Assembly (NCBI GenBank): GCA_015520475.1 | Contig: WAQA01000121.1 | Location: 1-9,952, forward strand | Direction of reading: 5' to 3' | Source of the DNA: Candidatus Bathyarchaeota archaeon | Lineage (GTDB): Archaea > Thermoproteota > Bathyarchaeia > Bathyarchaeales > WAQA01 | DNA: 9,952 nt | Shown here: positions 1-6,173 of the stretch, piece by piece | Position numbering within the stretch: the first letter of the stretch is position 1 | Layout: each line of letters begins with the position of its first letter | Made by a program: the position numbers and the translations under genes | Notes under the pieces: generated by a model | The model's input: only the letters and a program-made list of their open reading frames with translations | Told to the model about the DNA's origin: nothing | Database searches by the model: none

Positions 1-1482
1 GCTGATGAACACAACGGAATACGAGTAGTTTATTCAGGTTTCATTATCTTCATAGCGAAGCTGCTAAGCATCCTTACAGGATTTGCATTTACAATAATGG
101 TTGTGAGAGCTTTAAGTCCGTTGGAGTATGGGATCTGGGGGAATATTGGAGATGTACTCTCATACTTTGTCTTCTTTGCTAGTACCATTCCATTTTGGAC
201 GACGAGGTTTATGGCGAGGGGTTTCAGGGACGCTGCAAGAACCGGTGTGGTAGCTAATATCTTAGTCTCAGCGGTTACATCTGTAACGTATCTGGCGGCT
301 GTGCCTTACATAACAATCCTTCTGGGTATCCAGCAACCCTACACGGTCCTCTACGTTATAATTGCAGCTCAGATACCGGAACTCTATATCCTCTATACTC
401 TGGAATCAATAATCTATGCGAGGCGCCCTCAACTTATTGGGTATGGCACATTGATCTATGAGATTGCAAAGGTGGGGTTAGGCCTCATTTTTATAGTGTA
501 TTGGAAAATGAAGATTGAAGGGGCCATCTACAGTATAATCATAGCGTATGTCCTGCAGATCCTCTTCTATGCAAGGAATATATGGGATTATCTTAAGGGT
601 AAGGTTCAATGGAGCTTCATTAAGGAATGGTCTAAGGGTTCCTTGGTGACCGTATATGAGGCTATTGGAAGTAGACTATCTATTCTTTCGTTGATATTGC
701 TGTTTAGTTATGCTGGGGAGCGGGCGAGAGCATATTATGGCGCCGCCTTAACAGTGGCCGTGGTCATAAGCCACTCAATCTTTTTAACTTATGCTCTGTA
801 TCCGAAATTGTTGTCTGAGGATGGAAAGGGCGACATTACTACGTCTCTTAGGATCTTCTTCACCTTCTCTATACCGATGACTCTTGGAATAATCGTCTTA
901 GCAGATTCTTACTTGACGATTCTCGGACTTAGATATGCTGTTGCTAAATATACTCTCCAAATATTGTCCATAGACATTTTCCTTTTCAGTTTTTCTGAGG
1001 TGCTCCATAGGATCATAATGGGTGTGGAAAGGGTGGATGAGGAGGCCAAGATACCTCTGAGAGAATTAACTAAAACTCCGATTTTTAAAACCTTCACCCT
1101 AAGATATGTACGTTCCATATTCGTTGTGACCCTAACCTACGTAATCCTAATCTTTATAAGTAGAGATTATCTTGTAGCGGCGACATACGTGGCCATGATC
1201 TTTCTAATCTCCGACATCATCGTTTTGATCCTGAGATATATTATTGTTAGGCGATGTATCTACTTTAAGATGCCATATGGGAACATCATGAAATATCTTC
1301 TTTCATCCTCTTTCATGGCTGTTATTCTCCTCATCATTCCCCATCCAACTAGGATAACTCCTACCTTCTTGGTTACGCTCCTTGGAGCAGTAATCTATGG
1401 TGGATTGCTATATCTGCTGGATAACGAAACTAGACATCTGATCCATTCTCTCATTAAAAAATTTAAATCTGAGAATGTTTAG
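1..1482 (+). CDS. Polysaccharide/lipid-linked oligosaccharide flippase (MOP superfamily, Wzx/AglR-like), 5'-truncated
   Basis: This is a multi-pass membrane protein of the MOP exporter superfamily, whose members flip lipid-linked sugars across the cytoplasmic membrane for S-layer N-glycan or cell-surface polysaccharide assembly. The frame is open from base 1. The 32 codons before the ATG at 97 encode a typical flippase first helix (YSGFIIFIAKLLSILTGF), so the gene starts upstream of the window and ATG 97 is internal. About 493 residues are visible and the family is usually about 480-520, so little is missing. The sequence is almost entirely hydrophobic helices, with roughly 12-14 membrane segments. 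It carries the LSPLEYGIWGN motif after helix 1 and, near visible residue 341, the charged loop ERVDEEAKIP followed by a TPIFKTFTLRYVRS-type segment that I know from archaeal flippases. The donor lipid and sugar cannot be inferred. It ends 32 bp from the convergent L40e gene. No glycosyltransferase is visible in the window. Confidence 0.88.
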   Translation, partial: ADEHNGIRVVYSGFIIFIAKLLSILTGFAFTIMVVRALSPLEYGIWGNIGDVLSYFVFFASTIPFWTTRFMARGFRDAARTGVVANILVSAVTSVTYLAAVPYITILLGIQQPYTVLYVIIAAQIPELYILYTLESIIYARRPQLIGYGTLIYEIAKVGLGLIFIVYWKMKIEGAIYSIIIAYVLQILFYARNIWDYLKGKVQWSFIKEWSKGSLVTVYEAIGSRLSILSLILLFSYAGERARAYYGAALTVAVVISHSIFLTYALYPKLLSEDGKGDITTSLRIFFTFSIPMTLGIIVLADSYLTILGLRYAVAKYTLQILSIDIFLFSFSEVLHRIIMGVERVDEEAKIPLRELTKTPIFKTFTLRYVRSIFVVTLTYVILIFISRDYLVAATYVAMIFLISDIIVLILRYIIVRRCIYFKMPYGNIMKYLLSSSFMAVILLIIPHPTRITPTFLVTLLGAVIYGGLLYLLDNETRHLIHSLIKKFKSENV

Positions 1483-1514
1483 GTTTGTGTTAAACTATTC
1501 AGTTATGACGATGT

Positions 1515-1676
1515 CTATCTTGTCTTCTCTCTTCTCTTCCATCTGAGATTCTTGCTTCTACATTTTCTGCATTTCTTGGCCGTTGGAGCATTCCTAACCC
1601 CGCATTTTCTGCATATCTTCATGTATAATCTTCTCTTCTGTGCGATGCTCTTCTTCACTAGATCCATGACTGGCAT
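1515..1676 (-). CDS. rpl40e: Large-subunit ribosomal protein L40e (eL40)
   Basis: This is a 53-residue zinc-ribbon protein of the archaeal large ribosomal subunit. It begins MPVMDLVKKSIAQKRRLYMK, followed by ICRKCG and KKCRKCRSKNLR. The zinc site is CxxC-x10-CxxC (Cys22, Cys25, Cys36, Cys39). The basic body and the KNLR motif after the last cysteine pair are characteristic of L40e. The usual archaeal length is about 50 residues, so the gene looks complete. The ATG at 1676 is preceded by a purine-rich GAGGCGGG ribosome binding site, and a TATA-like element lies at 1729-1738. The gene stands alone between the convergent flippase and the divergent URO-D-like gene. A 60-codon ORF on the plus strand (1552-1734) is only its complementary shadow. 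In eukaryotes the same protein is made as a ubiquitin fusion; here it is free-standing, as in other archaea. Confidence 0.95.
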   Translation of the reverse strand: MPVMDLVKKSIAQKRRLYMKICRKCGVRNAPTAKKCRKCRSKNLRWKRREKTR

Positions 1677-1728
1677 TGTCTTCCCGCCTCTTAATACTGT
1701 TAAGTTTCAAATGTCAGAATTATTGTTG

Positions 1729-1738
1729 TATTAATAAA
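1729..1738 (-). promoter_or_regulatory. TATA box for rpl40e
   Basis: On the minus strand this reads TTTATTAATA, preceded by CC. It lies about 57 nt before the ATG at 1676 and predicts transcription from near 1707, giving a leader of about 30 nt that includes GAGGCGGG. It is inferred from sequence only. Confidence 0.45.
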
Positions 1739-1761
1739 GGTTTTGGATAAGTCCTTCCATA

Positions 1762-1770
1762 ATTTTTAAT
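1762..1770 (+). promoter_or_regulatory. TATA-like element for the URO-D-like gene
   Basis: An AT-rich ATTTTTAAT element sits about 40 nt ahead of the ATG at 1807. It would start transcription near 1793, leaving a short leader that carries the GGGAAGTGAT ribosome binding site. The match is moderate. Confidence 0.35.
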
Positions 1771-1806
1771 AGTTTTTCACTATAGAATGTTAGGGAAGTG
1801 ATATAT

Positions 1807-2955
1807 ATGAATGCTAGAGAACGATTTTTAGAGGTCTGCTCATTCGGTAATCCAGATAGGATTCCCTTGGCTGTTGGCGGTGTTAGACCTGCTACTAGGA
1901 GACGATGGATCTCCGAGGGCCTCCCTGAAGATGTGGATGTTCAGGATTATCTTGGATATAGACATTGTAGTATAGGAGATGTATGTATAACCTCTTCTCC
2001 TGGTGAGGGTTTTCTGTGGAAGCCTGATCCGAAGGCGATTAATTTAGGGCCTATCCCACCATTTGAGTATCGGATTCTAAGGGAGGATGAACGTTATAGG
2101 GTTTGGATTGACAGTTTAGGTATTGTGCAGAGGGGCTTCCAGGAGGATTGGAAGGACGGTTGGAGCGGTTTTGCAACTAGAGTCTTCATGGAGTTTCCAG
2201 TTAAGAACATGAAGGATTTTGAGGAGATGAAGAAGCGGTATAACGTGAATGATCCGTTAAGGTATCCGAAGAATTGGGATCAAATGGTTAAGAAGTATAA
2301 GCGGAGAGACTATCCGCTCTCTATGACTATTAGGGGTCCTTTCTGGTGGACTAGGGATATGGTCGGCCTAAATAAAATACTCACTGGCATATATAGGGAG
2401 CCTGAATTCATCTCTGAGATCATGGATTTCTGCGCTGAGTTTCATGTTGGGGTTCTTCATAGGGCATTAGACGACATAGAAGTTGATTATGTAATTATAA
2501 ATGAGGATATGGGTTATAAGAAGGGTCCAATGATAGGCCCTGAAGCTGTTAAGAAGTTTATGGGTAACGCTTACAAGGAGATAACCAAGTTCTTCAAGGA
2601 TCATGGGGTGAAGGCTATTATTATAGATAGTGATGGTAATGTTGAGCCGCTGATACCCGTCTGGCTTGAACTTGGAATAAATGGAATCTCTCCATGTGAG
2701 GTTGCAGCTGGTATGGATGTTGTTAAGTTGGGGCGGAAGTATCCTAGGTTAATCATGATGGGCGGCATAGATAAGCGTAAGCTGGCTGGAGACAAGGAGG
2801 CTTTGAGAGAGGAGGTTATGTATAGGGTTCCACCGCTTGTTGAGAGGAAGGGGTACTTCCCAAGGGTTGACCATGCTGTGCCACCTGATGTACCATTAGA
2901 GAACTTTAAGTACTTCATATCATTACTGAAGGAGATATGTGGGTGGGCGGACTAA
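1807..2955 (+). CDS. Uroporphyrinogen decarboxylase/methyltransferase-fold protein (URO-D family, not HemE)
   Basis: This 382-residue soluble TIM-barrel protein belongs to the URO-D superfamily, which contains HemE and the cobalamin- or coenzyme M-dependent methyltransferases (MtaA, CmuA and relatives). It begins MNARERFLEVCSFGNPDRIP, the usual opening of the methyltransferase-like branch. Counting from the upstream GTG at 1798, conserved blocks are IIIDSDGN (about 274-281), WLELGINGISPCEV (289-302), MMGGIDKRKL (320-329) and VDHAVPPDV (357-365). Where MtaA-type enzymes have the zinc motif HxC, this protein has Asp277-Ser-Asp279; Cys300 is the only nearby thiol. I see no HemE-type arginine-rich N-terminal signature. 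I chose ATG 1807 over GTG 1798 because the GTG forms part of the ribosome binding site GGGAAGTGAT. No corrinoid protein or methyltransferase partner is adjacent, so the substrate is unknown. O-demethylation or methyl transfer is a family-based guess. Confidence 0.8.
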   Translation: MNARERFLEVCSFGNPDRIPLAVGGVRPATRRRWISEGLPEDVDVQDYLGYRHCSIGDVCITSSPGEGFLWKPDPKAINLGPIPPFEYRILREDERYRVWIDSLGIVQRGFQEDWKDGWSGFATRVFMEFPVKNMKDFEEMKKRYNVNDPLRYPKNWDQMVKKYKRRDYPLSMTIRGPFWWTRDMVGLNKILTGIYREPEFISEIMDFCAEFHVGVLHRALDDIEVDYVIINEDMGYKKGPMIGPEAVKKFMGNAYKEITKFFKDHGVKAIIIDSDGNVEPLIPVWLELGINGISPCEVAAGMDVVKLGRKYPRLIMMGGIDKRKLAGDKEALREEVMYRVPPLVERKGYFPRVDHAVPPDVPLENFKYFISLLKEICGWAD

Positions 2956-2990
2956 TCTCTGAGAGGATAAGCTATCACCTTTTACTGGAC

Positions 2991-3050
2991 CTAGATATAA
3001 GATCCTATCTCTTCACATCCACTTAATCTTAAGGTCACCGTGAATCTCAT
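2991..3050 (-). CDS. Possible 19-residue small ORF with a perfect Shine-Dalgarno
   Basis: On the minus strand a perfect AGGAGG (3056-3061) lies 5 nt ahead of an ATG at 3050. The ATG opens the short frame MRFTVTLRLSGCEEIGSYI, which ends in TAG at 2991-2993. An AT-rich AAATATAAATG element at 3101-3111 could serve as its TATA box and also reads as a TATA box in the other direction. I recognise no family. It may be a real micropeptide, the remnant of a longer gene, or chance. Confidence 0.2.
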   Translation of the reverse strand: MRFTVTLRLSGCEEIGSYI

Positions 3051-3100
3051 GTAATCCTCCTATCATCAACCATTGACATATCAAATAAACATACATAAAA

Positions 3101-3111
3101 CATTTATATTT
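3101..3111 (+). promoter_or_regulatory. TATA box for the membrane protein gene
   Basis: CATTTATATTT, preceded by an A-rich BRE-like ATAAAA, is one of the clearest promoters in the window. A start about 26 nt downstream (near 3132) lies after the in-frame TTG at 3117, which rules that codon out as the translation start and favours ATG 3141 or 3159. Confidence 0.6.
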
Positions 3112-3140
3112 CCTAATTGTTAAAGTTTTATCGTTCTCAG

Positions 3141-3818
3141 ATGGGAGCTGTGTTCTTAATGGATGTTTCCTCTTCCCTATACTGGTATGGAATTATCCCT
3201 CTGATTATAATAGGAGCCGTTATTTTAGGTGTTATCTTTCTGGTTATAATAGGCTTGCTTGTGAGCAGGAGAGTATCTGTAGATCTAAAGGTTGGAGGGG
3301 CCATCACGTTAACTCTTGCTTCAATTATTCTCTTAAGTGGCTTCTGGTGTATGTTCCTCTCACCAACAGCATCATACTCCCATATGAAGGATAGCTTCTA
3401 CCGTCAAGTGTCAGTGACGGGATCTGGAGAATGGATATACTCCTTTGATGTTGAGAGGAAGAATATCCTATCTGGCTCGATTAACTTTGCCGGGTCCTCA
3501 CTTAATGTTGGAGGCATCGTTAATGTCAGCGTGATTGATCCAGACGGTGAAGTTGTCTGGTTTGAGAAGTTGTCCTCAAAATCTGCCTATGTCTACTTTA
3601 ACCTTAAAGCTCTGAAGTCTGGCGTGTACCAGGTTAGAATCAGCAACCTCATAGGTGAGGATGTCCCATTAATCGTTCAGGTTAAGGTGTATGAGAAGGT
3701 TGCTTATAGGCCTCTTGAGCCTCTTGGACAGTGGCTCTCTCTCATCTCATTACCTATATTCGGGTTGGGTATATGGGCTTCCGATGTAATATCGGCTCTT
3801 CGTAGGGGAAGAATATAG
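3141..3818 (+). CDS. Membrane protein with extracytoplasmic beta-sandwich (GOLD/emp24-like?) domain, unrecognised
   Basis: I do not recognise this family. From ATG 3141 it is 225 residues. It has two hydrophobic helices near the N terminus (IIPLIIIGAVILGVIFLVI and ITLTLASIILLSGFWCMF), then about 120 residues rich in beta-strand patterns, then a third hydrophobic stretch (WLSLISLPIFGLGIW) and a basic RRGRI tail. The middle region (EWIYSFDVERKNILSGSINF, then VNVSVIDPDGEVVWFEK, then GVYQVRISN) follows the strand-and-DPDG pattern of GOLD/emp24-like or archaeal cell-surface beta-sandwich domains. That comparison is from memory and tentative. Topology suggests the beta domain is outside the cell. 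The promoter at 3101-3111 places the transcript start near 3132. ATG 3141 is my choice, but ATG 3159, with GGGAG 11 nt ahead, is equally possible. It stands alone and converges on larC. Confidence 0.6.
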   Translation: MGAVFLMDVSSSLYWYGIIPLIIIGAVILGVIFLVIIGLLVSRRVSVDLKVGGAITLTLASIILLSGFWCMFLSPTASYSHMKDSFYRQVSVTGSGEWIYSFDVERKNILSGSINFAGSSLNVGGIVNVSVIDPDGEVVWFEKLSSKSAYVYFNLKALKSGVYQVRISNLIGEDVPLIVQVKVYEKVAYRPLEPLGQWLSLISLPIFGLGIWASDVISALRRGRI

Positions 3819-3888
3819 TCGAAGTTAAATTAGTTCTAACTTTTCACTCCATGATCCCATATAATAAAATTGTTGATTCCTTTTTCGC

Positions 3889-5160
3889 CTAGAAAATCTT
3901 TGAATAGTCTCTCTTTACTCTCTTGAGCTCCTCTCTGGCTTTCTCTCTCACCATCTCCATCACCACCCTTATTGGTTTTCCGGTCCTGTAGGCTAACCTC
4001 TTAACATCCTCGTATTCAGGTTTAATTTGAAGTACTCTGCCTTCACTGTCCATTGATACCTTAATCTTAATAGTGTCCTCTACATCGAAGATTCTGACTT
4101 TTATGGGAACTGATTCTCTATTGAGTATTCTCCGTTCACATCTTTGTATTCGTACGCCGAGGCTTCCAGTTTCTTCTATTATGGTGCGGGATAACTCTTC
4201 AGCATCTTCTATGTCCGCTATCACCTTCAGCATGTATCCCGGCCTATTCTTTTTTGTGAAGATAGGGATTACATTCACGTCTCTAGCTCCCTTAACCAGC
4301 AGTTCATTTATTAAGTGGCCTATAACCTCCCCCGATATATCGTCTAGGTTTGTCTCTATCACTGAGACCTCATCTCTTGGCAGATGATAGCCTAACGGCT
4401 CACCTGTGATTATCCGGAGGATATTCGGCATATCTTTTAGGTCTCTCTTTCCAGCGCCATACCCGATTCCTGAAGGTTTTATTGGAGGATAAAACTGTGT
4501 GTATTCATCGGTTAGATTCACTATTATCGCGGCTCCGGTTGGCGTTGTTAATTCTGATGCGACCGGGCCGCCTATGATCGGAGCTTTCCTTGACTTAAGA
4601 ATCTCCAATGTTGCCGGGGCTGGACTTGACATTATTCCATGGGAGAACTTGAGGAGTCCTCCTCCAACAGCAACCGGGGTTGAGTATACCTTCGCGTCGA
4701 ATAAGTCCAAATCGTCCAGTGCGGCTGCTGCTCCTATTATATCGGCTGGCGTGTCTATCTGTCCAGCTTCATGTAAGTGGACATCCTCAATTTTCCTACC
4801 ATGAATCCTTGCTTCTGTCTCGATTAATGTTCGAATTGTTCCAGATGCAAATCTGAAAGCGTCATCTGAAAGATTAAGCTTCTTAACGCCCTCCTCAACT
4901 ATCTTGATTATCTCTCCTCCTCTTATGCCGTGAACTTTCTCTGTTGTGATGCTGATGCTCTTCGCCTGGATTCCCCTCCTATACACATCTTTGATCTTCA
5001 CTTCGATCTCGCCGTATTCTCCTGTGCTCTCAATTGTCTTTATGGCTTCAATCACTCTTTCAGGGTCTGCGCCTAGATCTATAAGGGCGCTTAGGAACAT
5101 GTCGCCGGATATCCCGGCTGATCGGCAATCTATTATAACTGTTCTCTCTTGAGGCGTCAT
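3889..5160 (-). CDS. larC: Nickel-pincer cofactor biosynthesis protein LarC (CTP-dependent nickel insertase)
   Basis: LarC inserts nickel into the dithiocarboxylated pyridinium mononucleotide, the last step of NPN cofactor synthesis; the known enzyme is CTP-dependent and cytoplasmic. The 423-residue protein is the normal full length. Landmarks are DCRSAGISGDM (11-21), VHLHEAGQIDTPADIIGAAA (127-146), FSHGIMSSPAPATLE (172-186), ELTTPTGA (203-210), GIGYGAGKRDL (231-241), PNILRI (245-250) and ETNLDDISGE (269-278), followed by the C-terminal LarC2-type region. In Lactiplantibacillus plantarum, larC is split and joined by ribosomal frameshifting. Here it is one uninterrupted frame. No Shine-Dalgarno precedes the ATG at 5160 and a TATA box centres 26 bp upstream, so the message is probably leaderless. 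It is divergent from larB. LarE and LarA are not in the window. Confidence 0.95.
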   Translation of the reverse strand: MTPQERTVIIDCRSAGISGDMFLSALIDLGADPERVIEAIKTIESTGEYGEIEVKIKDVYRRGIQAKSISITTEKVHGIRGGEIIKIVEEGVKKLNLSDDAFRFASGTIRTLIETEARIHGRKIEDVHLHEAGQIDTPADIIGAAAALDDLDLFDAKVYSTPVAVGGGLLKFSHGIMSSPAPATLEILKSRKAPIIGGPVASELTTPTGAAIIVNLTDEYTQFYPPIKPSGIGYGAGKRDLKDMPNILRIITGEPLGYHLPRDEVSVIETNLDDISGEVIGHLINELLVKGARDVNVIPIFTKKNRPGYMLKVIADIEDAEELSRTIIEETGSLGVRIQRCERRILNRESVPIKVRIFDVEDTIKIKVSMDSEGRVLQIKPEYEDVKRLAYRTGKPIRVVMEMVREKAREELKRVKRDYSKIF

Positions 5161-5162
5161 TA

Positions 5163-5191
5163 CTAATCATTATCAATTAGTCTTTTATTAG
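5163..5191. promoter_or_regulatory. larC TATA box flanked by ATTAG/CTAAT repeats
   Basis: The larC/larB divergent spacer holds a minus-strand TATA box, TAATAAAAGA (5190-5181), centred 26 bp from the larC ATG. Around it, on the plus strand, are CTAAT at 5163-5167 and ATTAG at 5176-5180 and 5187-5191. The two direct copies are 11 bp apart, about one helical turn, and abut both edges of the TATA box. The first pair forms an inverted repeat with an 8-nt gap. This could be an operator, but the motif is short and AT-rich. The larB direction has no clear TATA box; GATATAGG and GGTATAG near 5194-5212 are weak candidates. Confidence 0.35.
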
Positions 5192-5237
5192 ATGATATAG
5201 GTTATGGTATAGATGTTGATGTTTCCGGGTGTATATT

Positions 5238-6020
5238 ATGAGGGAGATACTGGAGAGGGTTGTGAAGGGTGAGATATCCATTGATGAAGCTGAGAGGATG
5301 ATTAGGCTCTTAGCCATAGAGGAGATTGAGGGTTTAGCGAGGATAGATGTTGGTAGAGAGTTCAGGAAGAGTGTGCCTGAGATTATCCTTGCTGAGGGGA
5401 AGAGACCTGAGGAGCTCGCTAAGATAGCTTTGAAGATGATGGAGATGAATGGTAGGGCGATAATCAGTAGGGTGAGTGAAGAGCAGATGCATGCTGTGAA
5501 GAGAGCTGCTCCTGAAGACTCTGTGATAGAGATAAACGAGGTTGCCAGAACAGTTATTCTAAGGAAGAAAGGTTTTCAGGTGAGGGAGACCGGCGGTAAA
5601 ATAGGGATAATTACGGCTGGAACATCGGATATTCCAGTGGCTGAGGAGGCAAGGGTGATCGCTGAGGAGATGGGATGCAAAGTTTTAAAGGCTTATGATG
5701 TAGGTGTCGCTGGGATACATAGGTTGATTCCTCCTTTGAAGGCCATGATGTCTGAGGATGTTGACGTTATAATAGTGGTTGCTGGGAGGGAGGGTGCTCT
5801 ACCATCGGTTGTAGCTGGTATTGTTGATAGGCCGGTGATAGCTGTTCCAGCATCAACCGGATATGGTTTTGGAGAGAGAGGTGTTGGGGCCTTGATGGCT
5901 ATGTTGCAGTCCTGCTCTCTCGGCTTAGCAGTTGTGAATATTGATGGTGGAGTGGCAGCCGGGGCCATAGCAACGATGATAGCTAATAGAGCAGCGAAAT
6001 TTAGAGTAAAGAACCAATAA
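5238..6020 (+). CDS. larB: Pyridinium-3,5-biscarboxylic acid mononucleotide synthase LarB
   Basis: LarB carboxylates and hydrolyses nicotinic acid adenine dinucleotide to give P2CMN, the first committed step of NPN cofactor synthesis. The 260-residue protein has a helical N-terminal part (1-115) and a PurE-like carboxylase domain (about 120-250). Conserved blocks are GIITAGTSDIPVAEEA (123-138), YDVGVAGIHRL (153-163), VAGREGALPSVVAG (181-194), PASTGYGFG (204-212) and LQSCSLGLAVVNIDGG (223-238). Cys226 in that last block matches the cysteine I recall as the covalent nucleophile of the L. plantarum enzyme. The usual family text there is NIDNGFGAG; this copy reads NIDGGVAAG, a mild variation. I chose ATG 5238 over the in-frame GTG at 5229 because GGGTG (5227-5231) is the ribosome binding site. 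It is transcribed away from larC, with 77 bp between the two start codons. Confidence 0.93.
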   Translation: MREILERVVKGEISIDEAERMIRLLAIEEIEGLARIDVGREFRKSVPEIILAEGKRPEELAKIALKMMEMNGRAIISRVSEEQMHAVKRAAPEDSVIEINEVARTVILRKKGFQVRETGGKIGIITAGTSDIPVAEEARVIAEEMGCKVLKAYDVGVAGIHRLIPPLKAMMSEDVDVIIVVAGREGALPSVVAGIVDRPVIAVPASTGYGFGERGVGALMAMLQSCSLGLAVVNIDGGVAAGAIATMIANRAAKFRVKNQ

Positions 6021-6141
6021 AGCAGCAAATGTAAATCTTTATCTCTTAATCCTAAAGGAAGAATCTGATGCTTATGCCATATGGGCTTCCACTCTGTTTT
6101 TGGTACTCTCAACGTGAATATTCCCTCTTTTGATACGCTAT
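6021..6141. other. Spacer after larB, nothing recognised
   Basis: No tRNA, C/D-box RNA or convincing coding frame is visible here. A minus-strand frame that runs through this spacer into larB has no family resemblance. A T5 run at 6097-6101 and another T-rich patch at 6127-6131 could terminate larB transcription in the archaeal oligo-T manner. Confidence 0.4.
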
Positions 6142-6142
6142 G

Positions 6143-6151
6143 TTAATATAT
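6143..6151 (+). promoter_or_regulatory. TATA box for the TRAM gene
   Basis: TTAATATAT predicts transcription from about 6173. This is 98 nt ahead of the ATG at 6271 and coincides with the base of the hairpin that starts at 6174. The leader is long compared with those of the other genes in this window, which are 0-30 nt. Confidence 0.5.
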
Positions 6152-6173
6152 GTGCGTGCCCATCTTCATTCTA

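Noticed and set aside
1552..1734. 60-codon plus-strand ORF (MLLHFLHFL...)
   Set aside because: It lies opposite the L40e gene; its His/Phe/Leu-rich sequence is what the complement of CxxC and Lys/Arg codons produces.
1807..2955. True uroporphyrinogen decarboxylase HemE
   Set aside because: The N-terminal arginine-rich HemE signature is absent and the conserved blocks are those of the methyltransferase-like branch; no heme genes are nearby.
2956..3116. C/D-box small RNA on the minus strand
   Set aside because: A TTGATGA resembling a C box is present near 3064-3072, but no CTGA D box follows at a suitable distance.
3117..3140. TTG start for the membrane protein
   Set aside because: It lies only about 7 bp past the TATA box and upstream of the predicted transcript start, so it would not be in the mRNA.
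3819..3888. Hairpin AGTTA/TAACT after the membrane protein gene
   Set aside because: Only five AT-rich pairs over a nine-base loop; chance is enough. The T5 run near 3881-3885 might end the plus transcript but is weak evidence.
4073..5152. Three plus-strand ORFs inside larC
   Set aside because: All are complements of conserved LarC blocks and are rich in Ser and Ile without any domain.
5161..5237. NikR-type operator between larC and larB
   Set aside because: The known GTATGA...TCATAC arrangement is not present in the spacer.
5693..6112. 139-codon minus-strand ORF overlapping larB
   Set aside because: Most of it is the complement of the conserved LarB carboxylase domain, and the overhanging 90 bp have no family resemblance or ribosome binding site.
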